From Clostridiaceae bacterium (GTDB lineage Bacteria; Bacillota; Clostridia; Lachnospirales; Lachnospiraceae): DNA of 34,969 nt. Below, piece after piece: positions 22,141 to 29,898 of this stretch (position 1 is its first letter; each line of letters opens with the position of its first letter). Under the pieces are notes generated by a model, which saw nothing but the letters and a program-made list of their open reading frames with translations, did no database searches and was not told the DNA's origin. The stretch lies in contig CABIXM010000029.1 in NCBI GenBank assembly GCA_902362725.1, positions 1 through 34,969 of the forward strand. Reading direction: 5' to 3'. The position numbers and the translations under genes are program-made.

Positions 22141-22392
22141 TCAGTTTTCCTCCTTTTCTTCTTCGGACTTCGGGACACTTTGTCCCAAAGTACCTCCGTC
22201 CTTCAGCTTTTCAAACAGCAGCGGGAGCTCCGTAAGGGAAATGCTCATACCGCGCACAATGTCCACGATCTCGCTGTTTTCCGCCTCCAGCTTTTTCTGC
22301 TCCAGCTCCTTGAGCCGGGCCTGCTGTTCACTGATTTTGGCCTTGACCTTATCAATCTCGGCCTGAATTTTCATGCTTTTGGTAGTTGCCAT
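22141..22392 (-). CDS. DUF4315 family protein
   Basis: 83 residues from ATG 22392 (GGAGGTTTTGAA upstream). Residues 8-40 form a coiled coil (IDKVKAKISEQQARLKELEQ), followed by EIVDIVRGMSISLTELPLL, the family signature. DUF4315 always accompanies DUF4366 and the NlpC/P60 gene in this ICE type. The last 16 residues are unusual: TLGQSVPKS (68-76) is encoded by a palindrome copy, followed by an acidic tail. The gene ends 2 bp before the DUF4366 ATG, so they are coupled. Confidence 0.88.
   Translation of the reverse strand: MATTKSMKIQAEIDKVKAKISEQQARLKELEQKKLEAENSEIVDIVRGMSISLTELPLLFEKLKDGGTLGQSVPKSEEEKEEN
22167..22191. repeat. ICE palindrome copy 7, inside the DUF4315 gene
   Basis: ACTTCGGGACA, spacer CTT, TGTCCCAAAGT. 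On the coding (minus) strand it is read as TLGQSVPKS. Confidence 0.85.
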
Positions 22393-22406
22393 TTCAAAAC
22401 CTCCTG

Positions 22407-24125
22407 TCACGGTAAACGCCCATAGGCGTAAAAATGAGATTGCCAGTAGCTTGTATTCAAATTTGCGTAGCCGATGGGATCTCCGCAATGCAGCATTTTT
22501 CCATCACCGACATAAATCCCGCAATGGCTCACGCCCGGCGTGTCATAGGTGCCTTTGAAGAACACCAGATCACCGGGTTTGGGAGAGCTGGTCGGCGTAC
22601 AGATGTTATAGAGCCCCTGGGCTCCCAGCCTGCCCACATTCCAGCCGGAGTGATTGATAACCCACGAAACGTACCCCGAGCAATCAAAGGAAGTGGCGGG
22701 AGAACTGCCGCCCCACACATAGGGATATCCGATGTATTTCTGCGCTTCGGCAAGCATCGCGGCAAAGGTTTCATCGTCCAGATATTCTCCGGGCACTTCG
22801 TAATCACCGGGTTTCCCGGTAATGTACTTGTTCACATAAGGAGAATCCGGGAACAGATCAGGGCGGTTCCCCAGCGTTGCCATATAGATGGCATATCGGG
22901 AAAGCTGATCCTCGCCCATAACGTACACAGGTACATGGGACAAATCAAAGTTTTCCAGCGTGACCGTACAGATGTAATAATCGTAAGGCACCTGATAGGT
23001 GTCCGTATGGGAGTTGCCGTCCTCGTCCGTCCATGTGTCGGTTTCTGTGCGATACCGGGTTTCCACCACCACATCCTCCGTGAGAATGTACTGGCGGTCA
23101 AAGAGCATTTGCAGCGTTCCCTGTACCTCGCCTATTGTCCATTGTCCCTCATGGAGCGCACACAAAAGAGAAAGCAGCACATAGGGATCATGTTCGATTT
23201 CGTCCAGATCGAAGTGGTATTCGTCATAGTCGTGGGTGCTTTCATAGGTGTCCAGATAATGCTGTAAATCATCTTCCAGCGCACAATAGGCGGCTTCGGC
23301 GGCCAGCATATCACGATCCTCGCAAGGATAGGTGCTGGCTCCTAATGCACCGGCCCCGGCGTTCCCCAGCATAAGCATGGTAGAGGAACAGGACTGCATA
23401 GCAAACAGGAGTAACACACAGAGCACCGCAATCACGGCACCTGCGGGATGACTTTTGACAAATTCCACTGCCCGGGCAGTCAGGCGTTCTGTGGCTGTGG
23501 CAGTTTTCCCAGCCGCAGCCGCGCTCTGCTTTGCAGCCTCCTTTGCCTGCTTGCGGTATTGCCTGCGGAGCCGTTGCTTCTGCCAGTAGCGGGTAAGGGT
23601 ATTTTTCGTCAGCTCCGGGTGCTCCTGTGCGGCGGTGTGAAAATTGTAGTCCGCTGTGTACTTGGTATAGCGGGCCTCGGCCTTGCGTACCACTTTTGCC
23701 GGATGTTCCCGGACTTTACGGCGCACAAAGCGAGAGCCATGCCGTAGCGCGGTTTCTCCCACAAGCTCAGAACGGTGTGCGCCTTCCGTGCCGACATTTT
23801 CCTGTTCCACTTCAAAAATCTTGCCATGCACGAAGCTGTGAACGGAACCGCTGGCAACACGGCCTATGCGTTTTACCGGGCCGGGCTTTTTCGGCGGCTT
23901 TTGCTTTGCCAGCTTCTCCCGGGCCTGTTCCAGTTTTTCGCCTTGGGACTCCATGTGGAGCTTTGCCGCCGCAGCCTGTTCCTGCTGGCTCTTTTTGCGG
24001 AACTTGGACTTCGGGACACTTTGTCCCGAAGTGTCGGAAGCCTCCGGCCCGGGCTGTTCCCCGTCAGGGGCGTGGGCGGTCTGCGACCAAGCCTCCTCCT
24101 TGGTTTTATTCGTTTTTCGTTTCAT
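22407..24125 (-). CDS. NlpC/P60 cell-wall hydrolase of the conjugation module (CD1108 type)
   Basis: 572 residues, ATG 24125 with GGAGGATATGAAGA upstream, overlapping the VirB4 end by 20 bp. A basic, coiled N-terminal cytoplasmic part (~1-225) includes TSGQSVPKS (32-40) from a palindrome copy. One transmembrane helix follows (~229-248), then an extracytoplasmic middle region and a C-terminal NlpC/P60 domain with catalytic C482 (FDCSGYVSWV) and H534 (VSHCGIYVGDG). It should cut peptide cross-links in peptidoglycan so that the transfer apparatus can pass the wall, like Orf14 of Tn916. All catalytic residues are present. Confidence 0.92.
   Translation of the reverse strand: MKRKTNKTKEEAWSQTAHAPDGEQPGPEASDTSGQSVPKSKFRKKSQQEQAAAAKLHMESQGEKLEQAREKLAKQKPPKKPGPVKRIGRVASGSVHSFVHGKIFEVEQENVGTEGAHRSELVGETALRHGSRFVRRKVREHPAKVVRKAEARYTKYTADYNFHTAAQEHPELTKNTLTRYWQKQRLRRQYRKQAKEAAKQSAAAAGKTATATERLTARAVEFVKSHPAGAVIAVLCVLLLFAMQSCSSTMLMLGNAGAGALGASTYPCEDRDMLAAEAAYCALEDDLQHYLDTYESTHDYDEYHFDLDEIEHDPYVLLSLLCALHEGQWTIGEVQGTLQMLFDRQYILTEDVVVETRYRTETDTWTDEDGNSHTDTYQVPYDYYICTVTLENFDLSHVPVYVMGEDQLSRYAIYMATLGNRPDLFPDSPYVNKYITGKPGDYEVPGEYLDDETFAAMLAEAQKYIGYPYVWGGSSPATSFDCSGYVSWVINHSGWNVGRLGAQGLYNICTPTSSPKPGDLVFFKGTYDTPGVSHCGIYVGDGKMLHCGDPIGYANLNTSYWQSHFYAYGRLP
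24008..24032. repeat. ICE palindrome copy 8, inside the NlpC/P60 gene
   Basis: ACTTCGGGACA, spacer CTT, TGTCCCGAAGT; a perfect 11-bp dyad. It is read as TSGQSVPKS in the protein. Confidence 0.9.
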
Positions 24126-26463
24126 TCTTCATATCCTCCGGGCGGGTAGTCAGCAGGTCATAGATTTCTCCGCGAGGGAACCGATCCACAAACGGAATGG
24201 TTACATTTCCATAGAACAACAGCCCCTCGCCGGAATTGCTGTGTGTGATATAGGAAAGCTGATGCTCGGAAATACCGAGCTGTTTTGCCAGAATGGTACG
24301 GTCACTCTGCGCCTGCGAAAGCAGAATCATAAAATCCGTGTTGTCCAGAATGTTCTCGATTTCCCGGCTGGCCAAAAGGTCTTTGACGTTCTGCGTCAAA
24401 GCAGACGGCACACATCCTTTTTTACGCAGCATTTTCCAGACTGCCACAAAGTAGCTGGCTGTCAGCGGATCGCGGAGCAGGATATGAAACTCGTCAAAGT
24501 AGCACCAAGTCGCCGCACCCTCGTGGAAGTTCTGATCCACCGCCTGCGAAACAAACTCATTTGTGATGTGCATTGCAATCTTTCTAAGGTTTTCGCCCAT
24601 GTTTTTCAGAACGATGCACACCACGCGGCTGTCCGTCTTGACGTTGGTAGGATGGTTAAAGAGATTGAGGGAGCCTGTGCAATAAAGCTCTAAGGCAGTT
24701 GCCACGCGCCGGGCCTCGGGCTCCGGCTGGCGTAAGAGCTCTTCGTACAAATCCTGTAACAGCGGTGTTTTTGCAGTTTCCAGTCCGAGCGCCTGTTCCC
24801 GGTACACCAAACGCACACAGCGGTCAATGACCGTCTTTTCAATGGGCTGCAAGCCTTCCTTGCCGCCGACCACCAGCTCGCATAGGGACAAAAGAAAATC
24901 CGCCTTCATGGAAAGCGGGCTTTCTCCGGCGGCCATATTGAGCTCCACATCCATCGGATTGAGGTGGTGCGGGCTGTCCGGGGCAATCTCGATCACCTGG
25001 CCGCCCAGCCTTCGCACCAGCGGAGCGTATTCGCCCATCGGGTCAACCACGATGATCCGATCCTGCGGGATGGTGAGAAACACATTCAAGAGCTCGCGCT
25101 TTGCGGCAAAGCTCTTGCCGGAGCCCGTAGAGCCCAAATACATCCCGTTTGCCGATTTCAGCTTTTTGCGGTCAGCCATGATGACATTGTGAGAAAGTGC
25201 GTTCATGCCATAGTAGAGGGCCTGCCCAGCCATGCGGAGCTCCCTTGTCATAAAAGGAATAAAGATGGCTGTGGAGCTGGTGGTCATACCGCGCTGGATT
25301 TCTACCTCGTTGTAACCAAGGGCCAACGAGGAAACAAAGCCCTGTTCCTGTTGCCAGTCCAGACGGCGCAGAGCGCAGTTGTATTTCTGCGCGATACCGC
25401 CCACGGTAAACACATCGTTTTCCAGCCGCTGGCGGTTAGGAGCAAGGTTTACCACCGTAAAGGTCAGCAGAAACATTCGCTCATTGCGGGATTGCAAATC
25501 AGCCAGAAGCTCCGCTGCGTCCTTGCTGAATGTAATCAGGTCAGGGGGAAGAATATCCGGGTCATAGCCGGAGCGCACAGCCTTTCTCTGTTCCTCCACT
25601 TTCATTTTTCCGATGTCCGAGATTTTCCCCTTGATGGTCTTAATTGCCTTGAGCTGATCCACGGTCTGAATGTGCATGGTCACGGTCATTTCCGCATCCA
25701 GCTCCAAGATTTCTGCCAACAACTTATCCGAAAGCTCCGATGCCATAATCTGTAAGTAGGACACCGCGCCCCAATACTGGCCGATGCGGAATGTGCGGGA
25801 CTGGCGGAAGTCGAGACTGTCCGGGGCAATAAAGTCTTTTGTGCCGAGCCCGGTCTGCGGGATGTCTTTCCACGAAAAGCGGAACGCCTCACGGCTCCCC
25901 GGGTGCATCTGGCTATGAAGCAGCGCAAGGCGGGCCCGTCCGTCCATCGGCTCCGAGGGAACGCCCAGTCGCTTAAAGTTTCCCATGACATCGGCCTCCA
26001 CACGCTCCAGACGGGGCCGTGCCTCCGCAATCCCCTCGGCGGGTATGCCAAAGGTGATATATTTTGAACGTTCAATGCCGTTATTGCTTTTGGCAATCTG
26101 ATTTTTCAGCATCCCGGTAAACTCATCCCGGACGCTGTTATAGTTGTCATCCGCTTTCGGGATATTGACTTGATAGCGGCTGCGGGAATGGGAACGACGG
26201 TTGATAAAGGAAAGCTGGAACGGCAGCGAACTGTCAAAGTAGTTGAGAAATGAACTCCATCCGCTGAATATGGCAGTCTGATCCTCGGTGGATGCCACGG
26301 AGTAATTGATGTCCTCATATTCCACGGTTTTTGTATAAAGCCCGCCCGGGAGCTTGCACACACCGTCCGGGTGCATGGACAGATACGGGATCGTCTGCTG
26401 GGCAGACAGGGCCGCCCGGCCTTTACCCTTGGCGGCTCCGTTTTTCTTCTTTGTGTTTTTCAA
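24106..26463 (-). CDS. VirB4-like conjugation ATPase (CD1110 type)
   Basis: 785 residues from a TTG at 26463 with AGGAGGATGTGA just upstream; no ATG fits. The N-terminal ~400 residues are the TraG/VirB4 N-domain. The P-loop is GSTGSGKS (~444-451), followed by RIIVVDPMGEY, and Walker B is CYFDEFHILL (~654-663). The C-terminal LASREIENILDNTDFMILLS is the usual VirB4 closing helix. VirB4 is the central motor of the type IV secretion channel at the inner membrane face. It overlaps PrgI upstream by 41 bp and NlpC/P60 downstream by 20 bp, a tight transfer operon. Confidence 0.95.
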   Translation of the reverse strand: MKNTKKKNGAAKGKGRAALSAQQTIPYLSMHPDGVCKLPGGLYTKTVEYEDINYSVASTEDQTAIFSGWSSFLNYFDSSLPFQLSFINRRSHSRSRYQVNIPKADDNYNSVRDEFTGMLKNQIAKSNNGIERSKYITFGIPAEGIAEARPRLERVEADVMGNFKRLGVPSEPMDGRARLALLHSQMHPGSREAFRFSWKDIPQTGLGTKDFIAPDSLDFRQSRTFRIGQYWGAVSYLQIMASELSDKLLAEILELDAEMTVTMHIQTVDQLKAIKTIKGKISDIGKMKVEEQRKAVRSGYDPDILPPDLITFSKDAAELLADLQSRNERMFLLTFTVVNLAPNRQRLENDVFTVGGIAQKYNCALRRLDWQQEQGFVSSLALGYNEVEIQRGMTTSSTAIFIPFMTRELRMAGQALYYGMNALSHNVIMADRKKLKSANGMYLGSTGSGKSFAAKRELLNVFLTIPQDRIIVVDPMGEYAPLVRRLGGQVIEIAPDSPHHLNPMDVELNMAAGESPLSMKADFLLSLCELVVGGKEGLQPIEKTVIDRCVRLVYREQALGLETAKTPLLQDLYEELLRQPEPEARRVATALELYCTGSLNLFNHPTNVKTDSRVVCIVLKNMGENLRKIAMHITNEFVSQAVDQNFHEGAATWCYFDEFHILLRDPLTASYFVAVWKMLRKKGCVPSALTQNVKDLLASREIENILDNTDFMILLSQAQSDRTILAKQLGISEHQLSYITHSNSGEGLLFYGNVTIPFVDRFPRGEIYDLLTTRPEDMKNETKNE

Positions 26464-26809
26464 TCACATCCTCCTTTCCAGCGCCCGGCCCGGCAAAGGG
26501 CGCATAAATGTTTTCGGTTCGGTAGGCCCTGATCCCCGGCCTTAGAAACTTGGCCCGGATGATGTTCCGCACAACCTTTTCAAAGGGCAAGCCGTCCTTT
26601 TCATACATCGCCAGCAGGAACGCTGGGAGCATAATTCCCAGCATGAGAAACATCGCCCCGGTATTGCCGAGGGTGCCACGGGTCAGCAGATAGGCCGGAA
26701 TCCCCACTGCGCCCGCGCTGCCGAAGCAGACAAGCTGGCGTTTGGTGAGGTTGAAAGCCATCTTTGTTTTGATTTTGGATAAATCGTTTGGTACGTTTAC
26801 ATAGGGCAT
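26423..26809 (-). CDS. PrgI-family membrane protein (VirB3-like)
   Basis: 128 residues, ATG 26809 behind GAAAGGAGTGTGATCT. Two transmembrane helices (~29-46 and ~50-68: FGSAGAVGIPAYLLT and AMFLMLGIMLPAFLLAMY) lie between a conserved N-terminus VPNDLSKIKTKMAFNLTKRQ and the KDGLPFEKVVRNIIRAKF segment. This is the PrgI pattern. It is the inner-membrane partner that anchors VirB4. The C-terminal charged tail overlaps the VirB4 start by 41 bp. Confidence 0.92.
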   Translation of the reverse strand: MPYVNVPNDLSKIKTKMAFNLTKRQLVCFGSAGAVGIPAYLLTRGTLGNTGAMFLMLGIMLPAFLLAMYEKDGLPFEKVVRNIIRAKFLRPGIRAYRTENIYAPFAGPGAGKEDVIEKHKEEKRSRQG

Positions 26810-26812
26810 AGA

Positions 26813-27385
26813 TCACACTCCTTTCTGTACTTCGGGACAATGTGTCCCAAAGTCCGGGATGGTTGGTGTTACTTCATTTCCCCATACAGCCCAGCCGGGC
26901 GGGGTCTGCCTGGCAAAGAGCTCCACGCGGGGCAGATCGCCCATCAGGGAAATGATTTTGGCGCGGGCCTCGTCTGGCTTTTTGCTATGGGCTTCAATCG
27001 GGGAAATGATGAATTGATGAATGTTGGCAGCCTGCCGCTTTGGATGTCCCTTGGTTGCCAGCAGGCAGATTTCTGCATTGCCCCTTGTCCAGAAGCCAAG
27101 GCCGTAAAACCAGCTATCCGCCTTCTTGTTCTTTTTCAGCCAGACGAAAGCAACGCTTTTGTAGGTGAAGCCCCAAGCCTCGATCAGCCGGAGCGCCTCC
27201 GGGAGCTGCGGGAAAGTAGCCCATAAAAAGAGTGCGCTGTCCGGGGCTGCAAGATCAGCCACAGGCAACGCACATAAATCCTCAATGCTCATAGTGGGAT
27301 AATGATTTTCCGCCGCGCCCTGTACTTTCTTAGCCGAGTAGCGCCAAGGGGGATCGGCGTAAATGATAGAATACTGCTGGATAAT
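26813..27385 (-). CDS. MT-A70-type adenine methyltransferase with probable ATT start
   Basis: 190 residues if begun at ATT 27385. The catalytic motif DPPWRY (11-16) and HYPTMSIEDLCALPV lie upstream of the first ATG (27292), so that ATG cannot be the true start. GAAAGGAGTG precedes the ATT, and ATT overlaps the previous gene's TAA in the string TAATT, where related coupled genes would have TAATG. Other family motifs are LFLWATFPQLPEALRLIEAW and the conserved FWTRGNAEICLL. The protein methylates adenine N6 in DNA. The final residues FGTHCPEVQ derive from a palindrome copy. No restriction enzyme is nearby, so it is an orphan or anti-restriction enzyme. Confidence 0.85.
   Translation of the reverse strand: MIQQYSIIYADPPWRYSAKKVQGAAENHYPTMSIEDLCALPVADLAAPDSALFLWATFPQLPEALRLIEAWGFTYKSVAFVWLKKNKKADSWFYGLGFWTRGNAEICLLATKGHPKRQAANIHQFIISPIEAHSKKPDEARAKIISLMGDLPRVELFARQTPPGWAVWGNEVTPTIPDFGTHCPEVQKGV
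26829..26853. repeat. ICE palindrome copy 9, at the end of the MT-A70 gene
   Basis: ACTTCGGGACA, spacer ATG, TGTCCCAAAGT; one mismatch. It is read in a different frame from copies 7, 8 and 10, giving FGTHCPEVQ. Confidence 0.85.
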
Positions 27386-28164
27386 TACACTCCTTTCTCG
27401 CCAGAGCTTTTTACTGCCTGCGCCACACGGATGCGCTCACTGGCGGCGGCATAAAAGGCCGGGGCCGTTTCAAAGCATACAAAGCGGCGTTCTGTGTTGA
27501 TAGCTGCAATCGCGGTTGTGCCGGAGCCCGCGCAAATGTCCGCGACCAGTTCGCCGGGGCGGGTGTAGGTGCGGATCAGATACTCGCAGAGCTCCACGGG
27601 CTTCTGCGTGGGGTGGATGCCGCCGGACACTGTAGGCACAAAAAGCACATTTCCGGGATAGCGGCGGCCATCGTTGGACTCCGATCCCTGCCGTTCAAAT
27701 TTCCCATAGTTGGAGCTTGTACCGCTTCGGGAATGAACGCGGGCATAAGGCTTGCCATAAGTAAACTGCGGATTGTAGACCGGGGACTTCTGGTAAAACA
27801 CCAAGATATTCTCGGACTTTTTCAGTGGAGCCCGATTTGCATTGAGAAAGCCTGTTCCGCGCTCCTTGTACCAAATCCACTCATAGCGGAGCATGGCGAG
27901 GTTGGATGCGCCCAGCACCTTGTCAAAGGGGCACTGTGCGAAAAACAGCACTGCGCCATTCGGCTTGACTGCCCATTTCACCGCCTCCCACAGCTCCGGG
28001 AGCGGCAGGGGCACATCCCAATAATTCCGGGTTGTGCCGTAGGGCGGATCAGTCAGCAGCATATCCACGCTATGTTTTGGCAAAGAACGCAAGCCCTCGA
28101 TGCCGTCCATGAGAAACAAGCCCTCCTTCGGGACACGTTGTCCCAAAGTGCGGCTATCGGTCAT
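27385..28164 (-). CDS. Site-specific DNA methyltransferase (N4/N6 type)
   Basis: 259 residues from ATG 28164, with AAGGAGGCCCGCA upstream; the much longer open frame to 28476 overlaps the SpoVG gene in another frame. Motif IV DPPYG lies at ~39-43 and the AdoMet site ADICAGSGTT at ~208-217 after HPTQKPVELCEYLIRTYTRP, the order of beta-class enzymes. Residues 6-14 (TLGQRVPKE) are encoded by a palindrome copy. It overlaps the SpoVG gene by 11 bp and the MT-A70 gene by one base. With no restriction partner, it probably protects the transferred DNA from host restriction or marks it (inference). Confidence 0.92.
   Translation of the reverse strand: MTDSRTLGQRVPKEGLFLMDGIEGLRSLPKHSVDMLLTDPPYGTTRNYWDVPLPLPELWEAVKWAVKPNGAVLFFAQCPFDKVLGASNLAMLRYEWIWYKERGTGFLNANRAPLKKSENILVFYQKSPVYNPQFTYGKPYARVHSRSGTSSNYGKFERQGSESNDGRRYPGNVLFVPTVSGGIHPTQKPVELCEYLIRTYTRPGELVADICAGSGTTAIAAINTERRFVCFETAPAFYAAASERIRVAQAVKSSGEKGV
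28126..28149. repeat. ICE palindrome copy 10, inside the methyltransferase gene
   Basis: CTTCGGGACA, spacer CGT, TGTCCCAAAGT. It is read as TLGQRVPKE near the protein N-terminus. Confidence 0.85.
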
Positions 28165-28885
28165 TGCGGGCCTCCTTTGCTTTGGCAGGTGCAGGCCGGG
28201 CGGCATTTTCTTTTCCAGCTTGTTTCGCGGCCTCGGCCATCTGCTCCTTGATCGGGGCAGGCCGTACCGCCTGGGCCCGTGCAACAAGCTGTTCCACCGC
28301 CGCATGATACGCCTCCACACCAGCCGCATTGATCCGTTCCTGTGTGGCTCGGTCAGGAATCCGAACCGTAGCCCGGTATCCCGTCCGGCTGGCAGGATCA
28401 GGTTTAGAGGGAGCGCCGAGGAAAATCCCGTTTTTTCCGTCCACAACCTTAAAATCGTCGATGACCACACCGCCAAAATTGACGCTGGCGAAGCCGATCA
28501 GTTTTCCCTGCGGCTCAATCGGGCGGACAGATACCGTGATCGGAACAACCGCCTCCTGCAAGACAGCATCTGTCCGCATTTTTACTGCCTCATCAATGCT
28601 AACGCCCTTGACTTCTGCAAGCTCCGCGATGGGAGCATCAAACAGCCAGCGCCGTTCCTCCGCAGCAATCTGCTCCGGGGTCAGCAATACATCGTCTTTC
28701 TTACTCAGATAAAATTCCTCCTTTCCGCTTGCCGGAGCAGGCTGGGCGGGGTCGTCCATCAGCTCTTTTCTTTGCAGGACGGCCTCTGTTTCCGCCATAA
28801 AGCGGTAAGCGTCTGCCTCAGTAAACTCCTCCGGCGTTTTTCCGTTCCATAAGCGCGTTCCGTCTGCCCCGTATCTTCTCGGCAT
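28154..28885 (-). CDS. SpoVG-domain ICE protein
   Basis: 243 residues from ATG 28885 (GGAGGTGGTGTTT upstream). The core at ~113-200 (ITVSVRPIEPQGKLIGFASV and VIDDFKVVDGKNGIFLGAPS) is a SpoVG domain, a small RNA- or DNA-binding fold. The N-terminal part (FMAETEAVLQRKELMDDPAQ) and the long Ala/Lys/Glu-rich C-terminal tail are extensions typical of the ICE version. The cellular SpoVG regulates gene expression; the ICE protein's role is unknown. It lies between VirB6 and the methyltransferases, overlapping the latter by 11 bp. Confidence 0.85.
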   Translation of the reverse strand: MPRRYGADGTRLWNGKTPEEFTEADAYRFMAETEAVLQRKELMDDPAQPAPASGKEEFYLSKKDDVLLTPEQIAAEERRWLFDAPIAELAEVKGVSIDEAVKMRTDAVLQEAVVPITVSVRPIEPQGKLIGFASVNFGGVVIDDFKVVDGKNGIFLGAPSKPDPASRTGYRATVRIPDRATQERINAAGVEAYHAAVEQLVARAQAVRPAPIKEQMAEAAKQAGKENAARPAPAKAKEARNDR

Positions 28886-28900
28886 AAACACCACCTCCTG

Positions 28901-29767
28901 TTAATGAGCGCCAAAGATACGCTGGGCAATGCTCCCGGTCTTAAAGAGCATGAAGCAAAGCAGAACCGTGTAGCCCACAGTTCCCCAAATCGCCCCAATG
29001 GGATCGCCGCCTGTTGCGATGCCTTGAATGAGCACTGCGTAAATTGCAACACATACAAGAATCAGCAGCCCTTGAAAGCCCACGGCAAACAGGGACTTGA
29101 TGTAGTTTTGCCCGGTGCTGCCAAGCTCCCGGTTGGAAAGCGTAGCAACGGGGATGGGGGCCAGACTGGTCAGCAGATAGATTTCCAGCATCCTGCCATA
29201 CACCAAAACGAAAATGATAATCCCCATCGCCTTCATCGTAAATCCAATGAGCGCAGACTGCAGCCAAAGCCCCAAAAGCGGCCCCAAGTCCATCGCCTCC
29301 AGCGAGGTTTCCAGTTCGGCAAGCATATCCGCCGAAACATCGGTGGAGCCTTGAATGAGCCCGCCTGCCTGCGCGATAACGCTCTGCGACACATCGAACA
29401 CAGCCATGACGATATTGAATGTATTTGACAGGATTAAGATTGCACAGGCTGTTTTGAACATCCATTTATAGAGGTTCGCAACGTCAACCTCGTGCATATT
29501 GTTCTTTTCCAAAAGCATCTGTATGAGCTCATAAGTGGCAACAAAGGTCAGCACCATTCCGGCAATCGGCAGGATCACCGTTTCGGAAAGCTGTCGGATC
29601 AGGGAGAAAACCCCGGCGTGCCACGCCGCCGGGGTAGTCCCTACCTGTGCCGCAATCTCTCCGACTTGGGTATTGACAGTATCAAAAAGACCTTCGAGGT
29701 TCCCCATGATCCCGCCAATCAGAAGCTCTTTGAGCCAGTTTGTGAGCCAGTCGGTGAGAAAATCCAT
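28901..29767 (-). CDS. VirB6/TrbL-like transfer channel protein (CD1112 type)
   Basis: 288 residues, ATG 29767 behind AAGGTAGACGCTT. It has about six hydrophobic segments, including TVILPIAGMVLTFVATYELI, WMFKTACAILILSNTFNIVM, MGIIIFVLVYGRMLEIYLLT and LLILVCVAIYAVLIQGIA. The motif LTSLAPIPVATLSNRELGST is diagnostic of this group. VirB6 proteins form part of the inner-membrane channel through which the DNA passes. It lies directly after maff2, as in other Tn1549-like ICEs, and starts 11 bp after the maff2 stop. Confidence 0.92.
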   Translation of the reverse strand: MDFLTDWLTNWLKELLIGGIMGNLEGLFDTVNTQVGEIAAQVGTTPAAWHAGVFSLIRQLSETVILPIAGMVLTFVATYELIQMLLEKNNMHEVDVANLYKWMFKTACAILILSNTFNIVMAVFDVSQSVIAQAGGLIQGSTDVSADMLAELETSLEAMDLGPLLGLWLQSALIGFTMKAMGIIIFVLVYGRMLEIYLLTSLAPIPVATLSNRELGSTGQNYIKSLFAVGFQGLLILVCVAIYAVLIQGIATGGDPIGAIWGTVGYTVLLCFMLFKTGSIAQRIFGAH

Positions 29768-29778
29768 AAGCGTCTACC

Positions 29779-29859
29779 TTAAAACAGGCCAGACAGCAGA
29801 GGGATCAGTGTGGTGCCAATGACGATGATGCCGCCGCCCGCCATGAGCTGTTTTATCCC
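29779..29859 (-). pseudogene. maff2: maff2, 3' end only, split by the nested element
   Basis: 26 codons read GIKQLMAGGGIIVIGTTLIP then LLSGLF and stop, the conserved C-terminus of Maff2, a small two-helix membrane protein of ICE transfer modules. Upstream the homology ends at ~29859 and a TAA appears at 29863-29865. The 5' part is expected on the far side of the nested element. The ICE therefore lacks an intact copy here and its transfer may be impaired until the nested element excises. Confidence 0.8.
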
Positions 29860-29898
29860 CAATTAGGTGTAAAACTCTGCTCGATGGCGGGCGGCGGC
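29830..29898. repeat. Inverted repeat centred on the nested-element junction (attachment site)
   Basis: GCCGCCGCCCGCCAT (29830-29844, inside maff2) is the exact mirror of ATGGCGGGCGGCGGC (29884-29898, inside the nested element), extended by GAGC/GCTC with one extra base. The dyad centre (~29864) falls within a few bases of the point where maff2 homology stops. Large serine recombinases bind inverted half-sites around a 2-bp core, so this is probably attL or attR of the nested element. Confidence 0.65.

Larger units (their letters stand above)
8302..29859. mobile_element. Left part of an integrative conjugative element (ICE), interrupted at maff2
   Basis: A block of minus-strand genes running from an edge serine recombinase through relaxase, MobC, NlpC/P60, VirB4, PrgI and VirB6 to the 3' end of maff2. 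It is GC-richer than the left flank. The left limit lies between the small membrane ORF and the recombinase stop (8302-8476); I could not locate the core site. The 5' part of maff2, the coupling protein and the other end are displaced beyond the nested element and are not in the window. Confidence 0.8.
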
